NCBI GenBank assembly: GCA_016198945.1
Contig: JACQHO010000091.1
Location: forward strand, 1 to 12,497
Direction of reading: 5' to 3'
Length of the DNA stretch: 12,497 nucleotides
From: Nitrospirota bacterium
GTDB taxonomy: Bacteria; Nitrospirota; Nitrospiria; JACQBZ01
A program made the translations under genes and the position numbers. The notes under the pieces are model-generated. The model was not told the origin of the DNA. It did not search any database and saw only the letters and a list, made by a program, of their open reading frames with translations. Position 1 is the first letter of the stretch. Each line of letters begins with the position of its first letter. Positions 6,470 through 12,497 of this stretch are shown in pieces.

Positions 6470-7490
6470 GCGGTTGGGTGAGTACCTGGTCAAAGCCGGA
6501 AGGATTACCGAAGGGCAGCTTGCCTCCGCGCTCGAACGGCAGGTGATGATGGGCGGGCGGCTCGGCACCAACCTCATCGAACTGGGTTTCCTCTCCGAGA
6601 ACGACCTCACGCAGTTTCTGAGCAAGAAGTTAAAAATCCCCTCGGTCCAGGCGGCCGACCTGGATCACCTGGACAGTTCACTGACCCAGCTCATCCCGCG
6701 CGATCTGGCCCAAAAATACAACGTTGTTCCGATCAAACGCGACCGAACCGCCTTGAGCGTGGCCCTTCTGGATCCCACCGATCTCGAGGTCCTCGACGAA
6801 CTCCGGTTTATCACCGGCTGCAGCATCAAGCCCCACATCGCCTCCGAGGCCCGGATCCGGTATGCGCTGGAGCGCTACTATCAAATCAGCCGCGATCTCC
6901 GGTACGTCTCGGTTCTGGACGACGAGCGAAAACGGGCGGGTCTCCGACTCGGAGGGGAGGCCGAGAAGTCGGGGAGAAAAGAGCCGTCCCCGGAAGAGTT
7001 GGAGGCCGCGATGCAGCAGGCCAAGGAAGACTGGGTCGAAATCCGGGACCGGGATGAGGCGATTGGAATATTTCTGAAGGCCGTGAATATTGTTCTGGAT
7101 CGGGGCATTCTCCTGCTGGTCAAATCCGGAACGATCACGGGCTGGCGGGCCTTTCCGCTCTACCGTGAGGCCGAGGTGGGCCGCCTGGAATTCAAGCTAA
7201 GTCAACCCTCGCTTTTCAAGGACGTCGTGGCGGCCAAGACCTTTTACCAGGGACCGGCCCCGTATGATCCCACCTATCAGGGTCTGTTCCAAATGCTCGG
7301 CGGGGATCTCCCGAAAGAAATCCTGCTCATCCCGATCCTGATCAACGATCTGGCGGTGGCCGTGTTATACGGAGACAACCAGGTTTCGGGACGGCCGATC
7401 CAGACGCTCGGGTATATCCGAAAACTGTCGCAGAAAGTGGCGATGGCCCTGGAAGTTCTGATTCTGAAAAAAAAGATTCTGGAGCTGTAG
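6462..7490 (+). CDS. MshEN-domain protein with C-terminal GAF-like domain (no ATPase)
   Basis: A 342-residue predicted cytoplasmic protein. It uses a TTG start at 6462 with AGGGGG 5 bases upstream. Residues 4-55 carry the two tandem MshEN repeats: RLGEYLVKAGRITEGQLASA, then RLGTNLIELGFLSENDLTQF. In MshE this fold, also called GspE/PilB N-terminal, binds cyclic di-GMP. Residues about 60-140 complete the domain (LIPRDLAQKYNVVPI, VALLDPTDLEVLDELRF). A charged linker at about 150-195 follows. Residues about 198-340 look GAF-like, with GWRAFPL, FYQGP, LGGDLPKEILLIPI and VAVLYGDN, as in regulator proteins of several deep-branching Gram-negative groups. No Walker A, Walker B or tetracysteine motif of an assembly ATPase is present, so this is a sensor or adaptor, not PilB/GspE. 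It lies between the pilin operon and a HAMP protein, which suggests pilus or motility regulation. Confidence 0.8.
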   Translation: MAERLGEYLVKAGRITEGQLASALERQVMMGGRLGTNLIELGFLSENDLTQFLSKKLKIPSVQAADLDHLDSSLTQLIPRDLAQKYNVVPIKRDRTALSVALLDPTDLEVLDELRFITGCSIKPHIASEARIRYALERYYQISRDLRYVSVLDDERKRAGLRLGGEAEKSGRKEPSPEELEAAMQQAKEDWVEIRDRDEAIGIFLKAVNIVLDRGILLLVKSGTITGWRAFPLYREAEVGRLEFKLSQPSLFKDVVAAKTFYQGPAPYDPTYQGLFQMLGGDLPKEILLIPILINDLAVAVLYGDNQVSGRPIQTLGYIRKLSQKVAMALEVLILKKKILEL

Positions 7491-7508
7491 GGAGGCTGCG
7501 GGTTCGCC

Positions 7509-8126
7509 ATGAAGTTCCGAAAGCGGTTTTACATCCATACCATCCAGCGAAAGTACGCCCTTCTCACTTTTCTATTGTTGGCCGCCTACACGTTCGTCCT
7601 GGCCGTCGCTCTTTTTCTTCCGCCCACCTTGAAATTGATGGGGGAATCGCCGCTGGAAGAGCAGGCGCTTGCGGCGTCCCAGTTCATCGCTCTGAGCGAC
7701 CGCCTCTGGCCGGCCATTCTGATCAGCGTGCCTATTTTCATGGTATTGAGCGTCTGGGTGACGCACCGGTTTGCGGGGCCGGTCTACCGTCTGGAGGAAT
7801 CGCTCAAACAAATCGCCGGCGGCAATCTGGGCCTCCAGGTCCGTTTTCGGACGGGGGATGATCTTCAGGAACTGGCCGTTCTGTTGAACCAGATCATTCA
7901 TCAGCAGGGGGAGGCGCTCCGAACGATTCAATCGGTTCACCAGCGGCTGCTCGAAGCCATGGCGCAGGTTCGAAGCAAGGCCGTCGCCCCGGACCAGCTC
8001 AACCAGATGCTGGAGCAGATCCAGATCCAGATCGAGCTGATCGAGACGCTCCTGCGAAAATTCAAGCTGGGTTCGCCCGCGCCGTCTCCGTTGCCCTCCG
8101 AAGAAAGCCCGAAAAAAGGCGCATGA
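7509..8126 (+). CDS. Small membrane protein with HAMP domain and coiled coil
   Basis: A 205-residue inner-membrane protein. The ATG at 7509 follows the MshEN gene stop by 18 bases. GGAGG (7491-7495) is present but 13 bases away, a long spacing. There is a basic N-terminus (KFRKRF), a first membrane helix at about 17-38, a short periplasmic loop of about 28 residues, a second helix at about 66-86, then a HAMP domain at about 87-135 (HRFAGPVYRLEESLKQIAGG, TGDDLQELAVLLNQI). A glutamine-rich coiled coil at about 135-187 and a Ser/Pro/Lys tail complete it. No kinase, cyclase, GGDEF/EAL or chemotaxis signalling domain follows, so HAMP output must go through a partner. Its stop overlaps the next start as ATGA, coupling it to a pilin. 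It may sense membrane or pilus state; that is inference, and I do not recognise a named family. Confidence 0.8.
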   Translation: MKFRKRFYIHTIQRKYALLTFLLLAAYTFVLAVALFLPPTLKLMGESPLEEQALAASQFIALSDRLWPAILISVPIFMVLSVWVTHRFAGPVYRLEESLKQIAGGNLGLQVRFRTGDDLQELAVLLNQIIHQQGEALRTIQSVHQRLLEAMAQVRSKAVAPDQLNQMLEQIQIQIELIETLLRKFKLGSPAPSPLPSEESPKKGA

Positions 8127-8584
8127 TCGGGAATCACCGGGAGAATCATGGAATGAGGGTCATCTGCCGCCCCGGCTCGAAACGAATCGGAGAAGCAATC
8201 CGGGGCCGCGGCGGCTTTACCATTCTTGAATTGATCATCGTGGGGGTGATTCTTGGAATACTGGCCGGCATCGCGGTTCCGGTCTATTTTACCTACCTCA
8301 AACGGGCCCGCCAGGTCGAGGCGCCGGTGGCACTGAATGATATCAAGCGGCTGGAGTCGGCCTATTTTGCATTCAACGGCAACTATGGCTCGCTTCAAGA
8401 GATCGGATACCGCCCAAGCCCGTCGCTTCGATACTTCAAGATCAGTCTTGAACTCGTTCGATCGTCCGGCGGTCAACCGGAAGGCTATAAGGCCACGGCC
8501 AGCGGCAACCTGGACAGGGATGATGACGAGGATATCTGGGTCATGACCCAGGATGGAATCCTTCAGCATGTGAAGGCCGATTAA
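8123..8584 (+). CDS. Short type IV pilin (PilA/GspG-like)
   Basis: A prepilin of 153 residues from the ATGA-coupled start at 8123. A second start at 8153 gives 143 residues and has a better Shine-Dalgarno (GGAG at 8140-8143, spacing 9), so the true start is open. The prepilin peptidase site is RGRGG/FTILELIIVGVILG, with Phe+1 and Glu+5, giving a mature protein of 122 residues. The helix continues as GILAGIAVPVYFTYLKRARQ, and LNDIKRLESAYFAFNGNYG matches the alpha1-C segment of small pilins and pseudopilins. The C-terminus has an acidic loop NLDRDDDEDIWV followed by a beta-strand pattern (TQDGILQHVKA), the region where GspG pseudopilins bind calcium. There is no cysteine pair for a D-region disulfide loop. 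It could be a major pilin or a pseudopilin. Its pairing with a HAMP protein is unusual. Confidence 0.87.
   Translation: MIGNHRENHGMRVICRPGSKRIGEAIRGRGGFTILELIIVGVILGILAGIAVPVYFTYLKRARQVEAPVALNDIKRLESAYFAFNGNYGSLQEIGYRPSPSLRYFKISLELVRSSGGQPEGYKATASGNLDRDDDEDIWVMTQDGILQHVKAD
8140..8143 (+). promoter_or_regulatory. Shine-Dalgarno supporting an internal pilin start
   Basis: GGAG lies 9 bases before the ATG at 8153. It favours an alternative start that shortens the pilin leader from 31 to 21 residues. The upstream start at 8123 has only a close, weak AAAAGG site. Confidence 0.45.
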
Positions 8585-8601
8585 GCCGGTTGGACCGGTT
8601 T
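8583..8601 (+). terminator. Weak hairpin overlapping the pilin stop codon
   Basis: AAGCCGGT (8583-8590) pairs with ACCGGTTT (8594-8601), including one G-T wobble, around loop TGG. It overlaps the TAA stop (8582-8584). Only three T bases lie at the end and they are part of the stem, so termination would be weak. It sits just before the phoH promoter, which makes a boundary between units plausible. Confidence 0.4.
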
Positions 8602-8608
8602 GAGAAAG

Positions 8609-8638
8609 TTGTTTTGGAGAAGACGATCTTGATATAAT
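8609..8638 (+). promoter_or_regulatory. phoH: Extended -10 promoter for phoH
   Basis: TATAAT (8633-8638) is a perfect -10 box preceded by TGA, giving TGnTATAAT. The best -35 is TTGTTT (8609-8614), a 3/6 match with an 18-base spacer, which fits promoters driven mainly by an extended -10. Transcription would start near 8645, giving a leader of about 29 bases with AAAAAGGA before the TTG start of phoH. Confidence 0.65.
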
Positions 8639-8673
8639 CCTTCAAGGCCCCTCTGTAAAAAGGAAGCGAACCA

Positions 8674-9657
8674 TTGGAAAAAACGATCAGCGTCCGCATC
8701 CGACTGCCGGCCGGGATTGAGACCCAGTCCCTGTTCGGGCAGTTCGACGACCACCTGAAACGGATCGAGGAAGCCCTCCATGTCCGGTTGACGGCCCGCG
8801 GAGAGGAGATTGTGATTCAAGGATCGGGCGGAGCCGTAAAAGGGGCCGAGCGATTGTTGAACGGGCTGACCGGCATTTTGAAGGAGGGGTTCGTGCTCCG
8901 GCCGCAGGACGTCCAATTTGCGATTGCGGCCTTCCTCGGAAACCCCGCCGTCTCGGTCAAGGGGCTTTTCCTGGACGCGATTCCGATCAGCACCAAGAAG
9001 CGGATGGTGGTGCCGAGGTCCGGGACACAACGAAGCTATGTCGAGGCGGTCGGAAAATATGACCTCGTCATCTCGATCGGCCCGGCCGGAACGGGAAAAA
9101 CCTATCTCGCGATGGCGATGGCCGTTGCGGCATTGACCAAGCGGCAGGTGAGCCGGATCATCCTGGCCCGACCGGCGGTTGAGGCCGGAGAAAAACTGGG
9201 ATTCCTGCCGGGGGATATGTATGCCAAGATCAATCCGTACCTCCGTCCGCTCTATGACGCGCTGTACGACATGATGGAGGTGGAGCGGGCGAATCGGTGC
9301 GTCGAGCGGGGAGAGATCGAGATCGCGCCGCTCGCCTATATGCGCGGCCGCACCTTGAACGACTCCTTTGTCATCCTGGACGAGGCGCAGAATGCGACCT
9401 CGGAGCAAATGAAGATGTTCGTGACGCGACTGGGCTTTAATTCAAAGGCCGTGGTGACGGGCGACATCACCCAGGTGGATCTGCCGACCGAGCGCACCTC
9501 CGGCCTGATCGAGATCCAGGAGATATTAGGCGAGGTCCCGGGAATCAAATTCGTCTATTTTACGGAGAAGGACGTCGTCCGCCATCGTCTGGTGCAGGAG
9601 ATCATCAAAGCGTACGACCGGTATGAGGGGAAAGTTGGAAAAGGAAAAAGAAAATAA
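8674..9657 (+). CDS. phoH: PhoH family ATPase (YbeZ-type)
   Basis: A PhoH-like P-loop protein of 327 residues, the normal length for YbeZ. The TTG start at 8674 has AGGA 9 bases upstream. The N-terminal domain (about 1-100) precedes the ATPase domain, with Walker A GPAGTGKT at 136-143, ILARPAVEAGEKLGFLPGD at 163-181, the family signature LAYMRGRTLNDSFVILDEAQN at about 220-240 (the last part is Walker B), and VVTGDITQVDLP near 260-271. Known family role: a cytoplasmic ATPase, proposed RNA helicase or nucleotide-dependent partner of YbeY in rRNA processing and ribosome quality control. ybeY lies two genes downstream in the same run, the common arrangement. Its own promoter sits just upstream, and its 3' end overlaps the next gene by about 20 bases, suggesting coupled translation. 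The basic tail KVGKGKRK arises in that overlap. Confidence 0.96.
   Translation: MEKTISVRIRLPAGIETQSLFGQFDDHLKRIEEALHVRLTARGEEIVIQGSGGAVKGAERLLNGLTGILKEGFVLRPQDVQFAIAAFLGNPAVSVKGLFLDAIPISTKKRMVVPRSGTQRSYVEAVGKYDLVISIGPAGTGKTYLAMAMAVAALTKRQVSRIILARPAVEAGEKLGFLPGDMYAKINPYLRPLYDALYDMMEVERANRCVERGEIEIAPLAYMRGRTLNDSFVILDEAQNATSEQMKMFVTRLGFNSKAVVTGDITQVDLPTERTSGLIEIQEILGEVPGIKFVYFTEKDVVRHRLVQEIIKAYDRYEGKVGKGKRK
9625..9630 (+). promoter_or_regulatory. Shine-Dalgarno deciding the pgpH start
   Basis: GAGGGG, with GAGG 6 bases before the TTG at 9635, supports that start over the ATG at 9623, which has no purine-rich site upstream. The two starts differ by four residues. Confidence 0.55.
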
Positions 9658-11977
9658 GTCCGGTCCTCTTTACCAGGACCCGGTTTATCAGGGCTATGCG
9701 CTGGGCGCGGTCGTCGTCCTGATCGCGGTGTATCTTCTGGCACCCTACCTCCTGTTCTATTCGCCGGAACTCACGATCGGCGAGATCGTTTCCCGGGACA
9801 TCAAGGCCCCGACCAATCTCGAGCTGGTGGATAGCAATGCCACGCAACGCGCCCAACGACTGGCCGAGGGGGCCGTTCCGGTCGTGTACGATCTGGATCT
9901 TGAAGCGGTCCAGGCGCTGGACGAAAAAGCGGCCCGTGCCTTTCAGTCGGCGCGGGATCTGCCGGTCCGGGCCGAACCGTCCCGACAAAAACGGACGGGT
10001 TCGGCTGCGGATCAGGAGTTCCAACAGAAACTGGGGATCCGACTGAGCTCCGCGACCCTTTCCTTCTTCCAGGGCGTCGGGCACGGCGAGGAATTCGAAA
10101 ACCGCGCGCGCCAATTCCTGCGCTCGGCCATGAGTCACGGGATTATTTCCGATCGGACCTTTGCGGCCGGTGAGAAGGAACGCGGGATCGTGATCCGGAC
10201 GGTCGGGGAGCGGCAGGAGCAGTTTGTGAAGAACGCGCAGTCCATCCCGAATCTGAAGGAAGCCCAGGCCGCCGCGCGGGAATCGGCGTCGCAAGCCTTT
10301 CCGGAGGATCCGACCCAGGCGAGCGGGATCGGCGAACTGGTCTCAAAGCTCCTGATTCCGAATGTCACGCTCAACAAGAGCGAAACCGAATCCCGCCAGC
10401 ATGCGGCCCGGGCATCCGTCAAACCGCTTTACTACAAGGTCAAAAAAGGAGAGCGGCTTTTCCGGGCGGGCGAGCGGGTGGCCCACGAGGATCGCCCGAT
10501 CCTGCAGGAACTTTCAAAGTACCAGCAGAAGGGATTCGTCGCGCGCATCCTGGTCGGGCTGGCGATCCTGGTGACGGCGGTTCTGGCTATCCTCTACCTG
10601 GATATCCGCCGGTACCGCGCTCCCCTGACGCGCGATCTTCCGAAGTTGCTTCTTCTGGGAATCCTCCTGGTCGGAACGATCGCGGTCTCCAAATTTTCTT
10701 ACTTTCTCATGACGGCCTTCGCCGATCAATTCCCGTCCATCGATCCGGCCTCGAGCATCTACGCGATCCCGGTGACGGTCGGCGCCATGCTGATCACCCT
10801 GTTGTTCGACACCCACCTCGGCTTGATCTTTTCCTTTGTGATGAGTCTGTTGATGGGGATCGGGATGCCGGAGGCGCCCGCCTATGCGCTTTATGCGTTC
10901 GTCGGAAGCGTCGTGGCCGTTTTCAGCGTGATCACCTGTCACCGTCGGACGCAGTTGATTCGGGCCGGCCTGGCGGTCAGCGTCGTGAACGTGATCCTGG
11001 TGAGCGCGATCAATCTTTTCGAGGCGTCCCCTTTGAACATGAAGACCGTCTTCGATCTTCTGTTCGGCGCGGGAGGCGGCTTGCTGTCCGGCCTGATCGT
11101 CTCGGGTTTCCTTCCGGCGCTGGAATCCCTGTTCACCATCAGCACGGATATCCGGCTGCTGGAACTGCTGGATTTGAATCACCCCCTTCTGCGGCGGCTT
11201 TCGGTCCAGGCGCCGGGAACCTACTATCACAGCATGATGGTGAGCAACCTCGCCGAGGCCGCGACCGAAGCGGTGGGCGAGAACCCCCTGCTGGCCCGGG
11301 TCTGCTGCTACTATCATGACATCGGAAAGATGCTCAAGCCCGACTACTACATTGAAAACCAGATGGGCTCCGCCAACCGGCACGACAAGCTCTCGCCCCA
11401 ACTCAGCAGCCTCGTCCTGGCGGCCCATGTCAAGGAAGGAATGGATCTGGCCCGGGAGTATAAACTCCCCCAGGCGATCATCGACATCATTCCGCAGCAT
11501 CACGGGACCCGGCTGATGAGCTACTTTTACAACCGGGCCCAGAAGGGCCGCGCGCCGGACCAGCCGCCGGTCAACGAGGCCGATTTCCGCTATCCGGGGC
11601 CGACGCCGCAGACCAAGATCGCGGCGATCATCATGATGGCCGATGCCGTTGAGGCGGCCTCGCGCGTCCTGGACAATCCGACCCCGGCGCGGATCGCGGC
11701 GTTGGTCGAGAAGCTGGCGACGACCATCTATCTGGACGGGCAGCTCAGCGAGAGCGACCTGACCCTCAAGGATCTGAAGACGATTCAACGGAGTTTTGTC
11801 AAAGTCCTGACCGGGCAATTCCATCAGCGCATCGAGTACCCCGGCATGGGGCTGCCGGATTATGGAGCATCGGAATATGACGATTCGGATCGCGAACCGG
11901 CAGCGCCGCATTCTCCTGCGGCCCGGACCCTACAAAACGTTGGCCGAAAAGGTTCTTCACAGGCTGGGGCGGTCTGA
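9635..11977 (+). CDS. pgpH: 7TM-HD family phosphodiesterase (PgpH-like)
   Basis: A membrane protein of about 780 residues (784 if the ATG at 9623 is used). Order: a first membrane helix at about 22-42, a large extracytoplasmic 7TMR-HDED-type domain at about 45-300, a seven-helix membrane block at about 300-500, and a cytoplasmic HD domain at about 525-700. The HD signature is clear: GTYYHSMMVSNLAEAA, YYHDIGKM with the metal-binding His-Asp near residue 561, HDKLSP, AAHVKEG and IIPQHHGT, ending in ADAVEAASR. In Listeria this family hydrolyses c-di-AMP; the substrate here is inferred. The gene starts inside the phoH end and lies in the phoH-pgpH-ybeY order common in many phyla. Its last 33 codons run over the start of ybeY in another frame, giving a low-complexity tail (EPAAPHSPAART) that looks unlike the rest of the protein. 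Confidence 0.93.
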   Translation: MEKEKENKSGPLYQDPVYQGYALGAVVVLIAVYLLAPYLLFYSPELTIGEIVSRDIKAPTNLELVDSNATQRAQRLAEGAVPVVYDLDLEAVQALDEKAARAFQSARDLPVRAEPSRQKRTGSAADQEFQQKLGIRLSSATLSFFQGVGHGEEFENRARQFLRSAMSHGIISDRTFAAGEKERGIVIRTVGERQEQFVKNAQSIPNLKEAQAAARESASQAFPEDPTQASGIGELVSKLLIPNVTLNKSETESRQHAARASVKPLYYKVKKGERLFRAGERVAHEDRPILQELSKYQQKGFVARILVGLAILVTAVLAILYLDIRRYRAPLTRDLPKLLLLGILLVGTIAVSKFSYFLMTAFADQFPSIDPASSIYAIPVTVGAMLITLLFDTHLGLIFSFVMSLLMGIGMPEAPAYALYAFVGSVVAVFSVITCHRRTQLIRAGLAVSVVNVILVSAINLFEASPLNMKTVFDLLFGAGGGLLSGLIVSGFLPALESLFTISTDIRLLELLDLNHPLLRRLSVQAPGTYYHSMMVSNLAEAATEAVGENPLLARVCCYYHDIGKMLKPDYYIENQMGSANRHDKLSPQLSSLVLAAHVKEGMDLAREYKLPQAIIDIIPQHHGTRLMSYFYNRAQKGRAPDQPPVNEADFRYPGPTPQTKIAAIIMMADAVEAASRVLDNPTPARIAALVEKLATTIYLDGQLSESDLTLKDLKTIQRSFVKVLTGQFHQRIEYPGMGLPDYGASEYDDSDREPAAPHSPAARTLQNVGRKGSSQAGAV
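11864..11867 (+). promoter_or_regulatory. Shine-Dalgarno deciding the ybeY start
   Basis: GGAG lies 9 bases before the ATG at 11877, while the in-frame ATG at 11862 has no good site upstream. It lies inside the pgpH coding sequence, so ybeY translation starts within pgpH. Confidence 0.6.
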
Positions 11978-12323
11978 CGCCGAGATCGGCCTGTCGTTCA
12001 TCAGCGACCGCCGGATTCAATCCCTCAACCGGATCTACCGCGGCAAGGATCAACCCACCGACGTTCTGGCATTTCCGCTGGCGAATCCCCGCGACCTGAA
12101 AGGACGCGCGCCCTGTTTTCTGGGCGACGTCGTCATTTCGGTCCCGACCGCCCTCCGGCAGGCCCGGGCGCAACGCCACTCTCTTCGGCGGGAAATCGCC
12201 TGGCTGATGATCCACGGGATTCTCCACCTCCTGGGGTATGATCACGAGAAGCCGGACGAGGCCCGCCGGATGCGCCGCAGGGAGCAATCCCTTTTGCGTC
12301 AATGGGCGGCGACGAAATCGTAA
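11877..12323 (+). CDS. ybeY: Endoribonuclease/rRNA maturation factor YbeY
   Basis: A 148-residue protein, close to the family's usual length of about 150. I chose the ATG at 11877 because GGAG lies 9 bases upstream; an ATG at 11862 would add five residues. Motifs: LNRIYRGKDQPTDVLAFPL at 50-68, LGDVVIS at 82-88, and the zinc site HGILHLLGYDH, with His113, His117 and His123. YbeY is a zinc-dependent cytoplasmic protein needed for 16S rRNA 3' end maturation and ribosome quality control, working with the PhoH/YbeZ protein encoded two genes upstream. The start lies about 100 bases inside pgpH, so its expression probably depends on translation of pgpH. The C-terminal arginine-rich stretch (RRMRRREQ) is common in the family. 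Confidence 0.96.
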   Translation: MTIRIANRQRRILLRPGPYKTLAEKVLHRLGRSDAEIGLSFISDRRIQSLNRIYRGKDQPTDVLAFPLANPRDLKGRAPCFLGDVVISVPTALRQARAQRHSLRREIAWLMIHGILHLLGYDHEKPDEARRMRRREQSLLRQWAATKS

Positions 12324-12375
12324 GGGAATTTCGCGCGAGCGGTTTAATATCGGTTTTGACCGGAAAGGGGACGGC
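12324..12375 (+). other. ybeY-ftsY intergenic region
   Basis: A 52-base gap. It holds an AT-rich box TAATAT (12345-12350) with no convincing -35, a small CGGT/ACCG palindrome (12351-12362), and the purine-rich AAAGGGGA Shine-Dalgarno (12364-12371) of the next gene. No reliable promoter or terminator can be called, so ftsY is probably read with the genes upstream. Confidence 0.4.
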
Positions 12376-12497
12376 ATGTTTCAGCGCTTGGGTCAGGCAT
12401 TATCCAAAACCGGCCGGCGGCTTCGGCAGGGCATCGAGGATCTGGTTCTCGGAAAGAAAACGATCGATGCGGATCTGCTGGAGCGGCTGGAAGGAAT
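12376..12497 (+). CDS. ftsY: Signal recognition particle receptor FtsY, N-terminal fragment
   Basis: Only the first 40 codons are present; the gene runs off the window. The ATG at 12376 has GGGG 5 bases upstream. The sequence MFQRLGQALSKTGRRLRQGI, followed by EDLVLGKKTIDADLLERLE, matches the start of the FtsY NG region (L...L.KTr..l...l..l..gkk.id.dlle.LE). FtsY is the membrane-associated GTPase that receives SRP-bound ribosomes for co-translational insertion. There is no long acidic A domain before the N domain, so it is the short form seen in many bacteria. The GTPase motifs lie beyond the window, so Ffh cannot be strictly excluded, although this N-terminal pattern fits FtsY better. Confidence 0.85.
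   Translation, partial: MFQRLGQALSKTGRRLRQGIEDLVLGKKTIDADLLERLEG

Noticed and set aside
6462..7490. Calling the MshEN protein a PilB/GspE assembly ATPase
   Set aside because: Only the N-terminal domain matches; Walker motifs, Asp/His boxes and the zinc tetracysteine are absent.
10514..11911. Minus-strand open frame of 465 codons opposite pgpH
   Set aside because: Lies entirely opposite well-matched membrane and HD domain sequence; Arg/Asp/Gln-rich product typical of antisense shadows.
12313..12362. Terminator or promoter after ybeY
   Set aside because: A 6-bp CGAAAT/ATTTCG pair and a 4-bp CGGT/ACCG pair exist but are weak, with no T-tract, and the TAATAT box has no matching -35.
1..12497. 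Insertion sequences, CRISPR array, tRNA or rRNA genes
   Set aside because: No transposase motifs, terminal repeats, regularly spaced direct repeats or tRNA-like folds were seen; nearly all bases are in recognisable genes.

Overview
The window reads as a chromosomal segment from a GC-rich Gram-negative bacterium. It has a type IV pilus minor-pilin cluster, an outer-membrane style PilX/PilW set, and the housekeeping order phoH-pgpH-ybeY-ftsY. PgpH-type 7TM-HD proteins next to ybeY, MshEN plus GAF-like regulators, and oversized pilins together suggest a Nitrospirota, NC10 or deltaproteobacterial-type lineage. That placement is inference from gene style, not a measured phylogeny. All genes are on the + strand and tightly packed, with no gap over 100 bases. 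No mobile element, CRISPR array, tRNA or rRNA was seen.

Region 1 (1-6395) is a minor-pilin operon in the usual fimT/gspH - pilV - pilW - pilX order. The first gene is cut by the window edge. The PilW-like protein is very large, about 1221 residues. Its pilin part seems to end near residue 218 and is followed by about 1000 residues of predicted extracellular sequence: three fibronectin type III-like segments, a long unassigned part and a terminal Ig-like segment. The PilX-like protein is also enlarged, to 504 residues. Such minor pilins normally form the priming complex and tip of a type IV pilus, so these probably carry adhesive or sensing domains at the tip.

Region 2 (about 6412-8601) looks like a separate transcription unit with its own promoter. 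It encodes an MshEN-domain protein (a cyclic-di-GMP-type binding fold) fused to a GAF-like domain without any ATPase module. Next come a small two-helix membrane protein with a HAMP domain and a coiled coil but no output domain, and a short type IV pilin translationally coupled to it. I infer a signalling module tied to pilus production or motility. An 11-bp perfect inverted repeat spans its promoter -10 region and start codon.

Region 3 (about 8609-12497) begins with an extended -10 promoter and carries phoH (ybeZ), a 7TM-HD cyclic-dinucleotide phosphodiesterase (pgpH), ybeY and the start of ftsY. PhoH and YbeY are a conserved RNA/ribosome maturation pair, PgpH is a membrane phosphodiesterase for c-di-AMP in studied relatives, and FtsY is the signal recognition particle receptor. 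The pgpH and ybeY reading frames overlap by about 100 bases, which is unusual.
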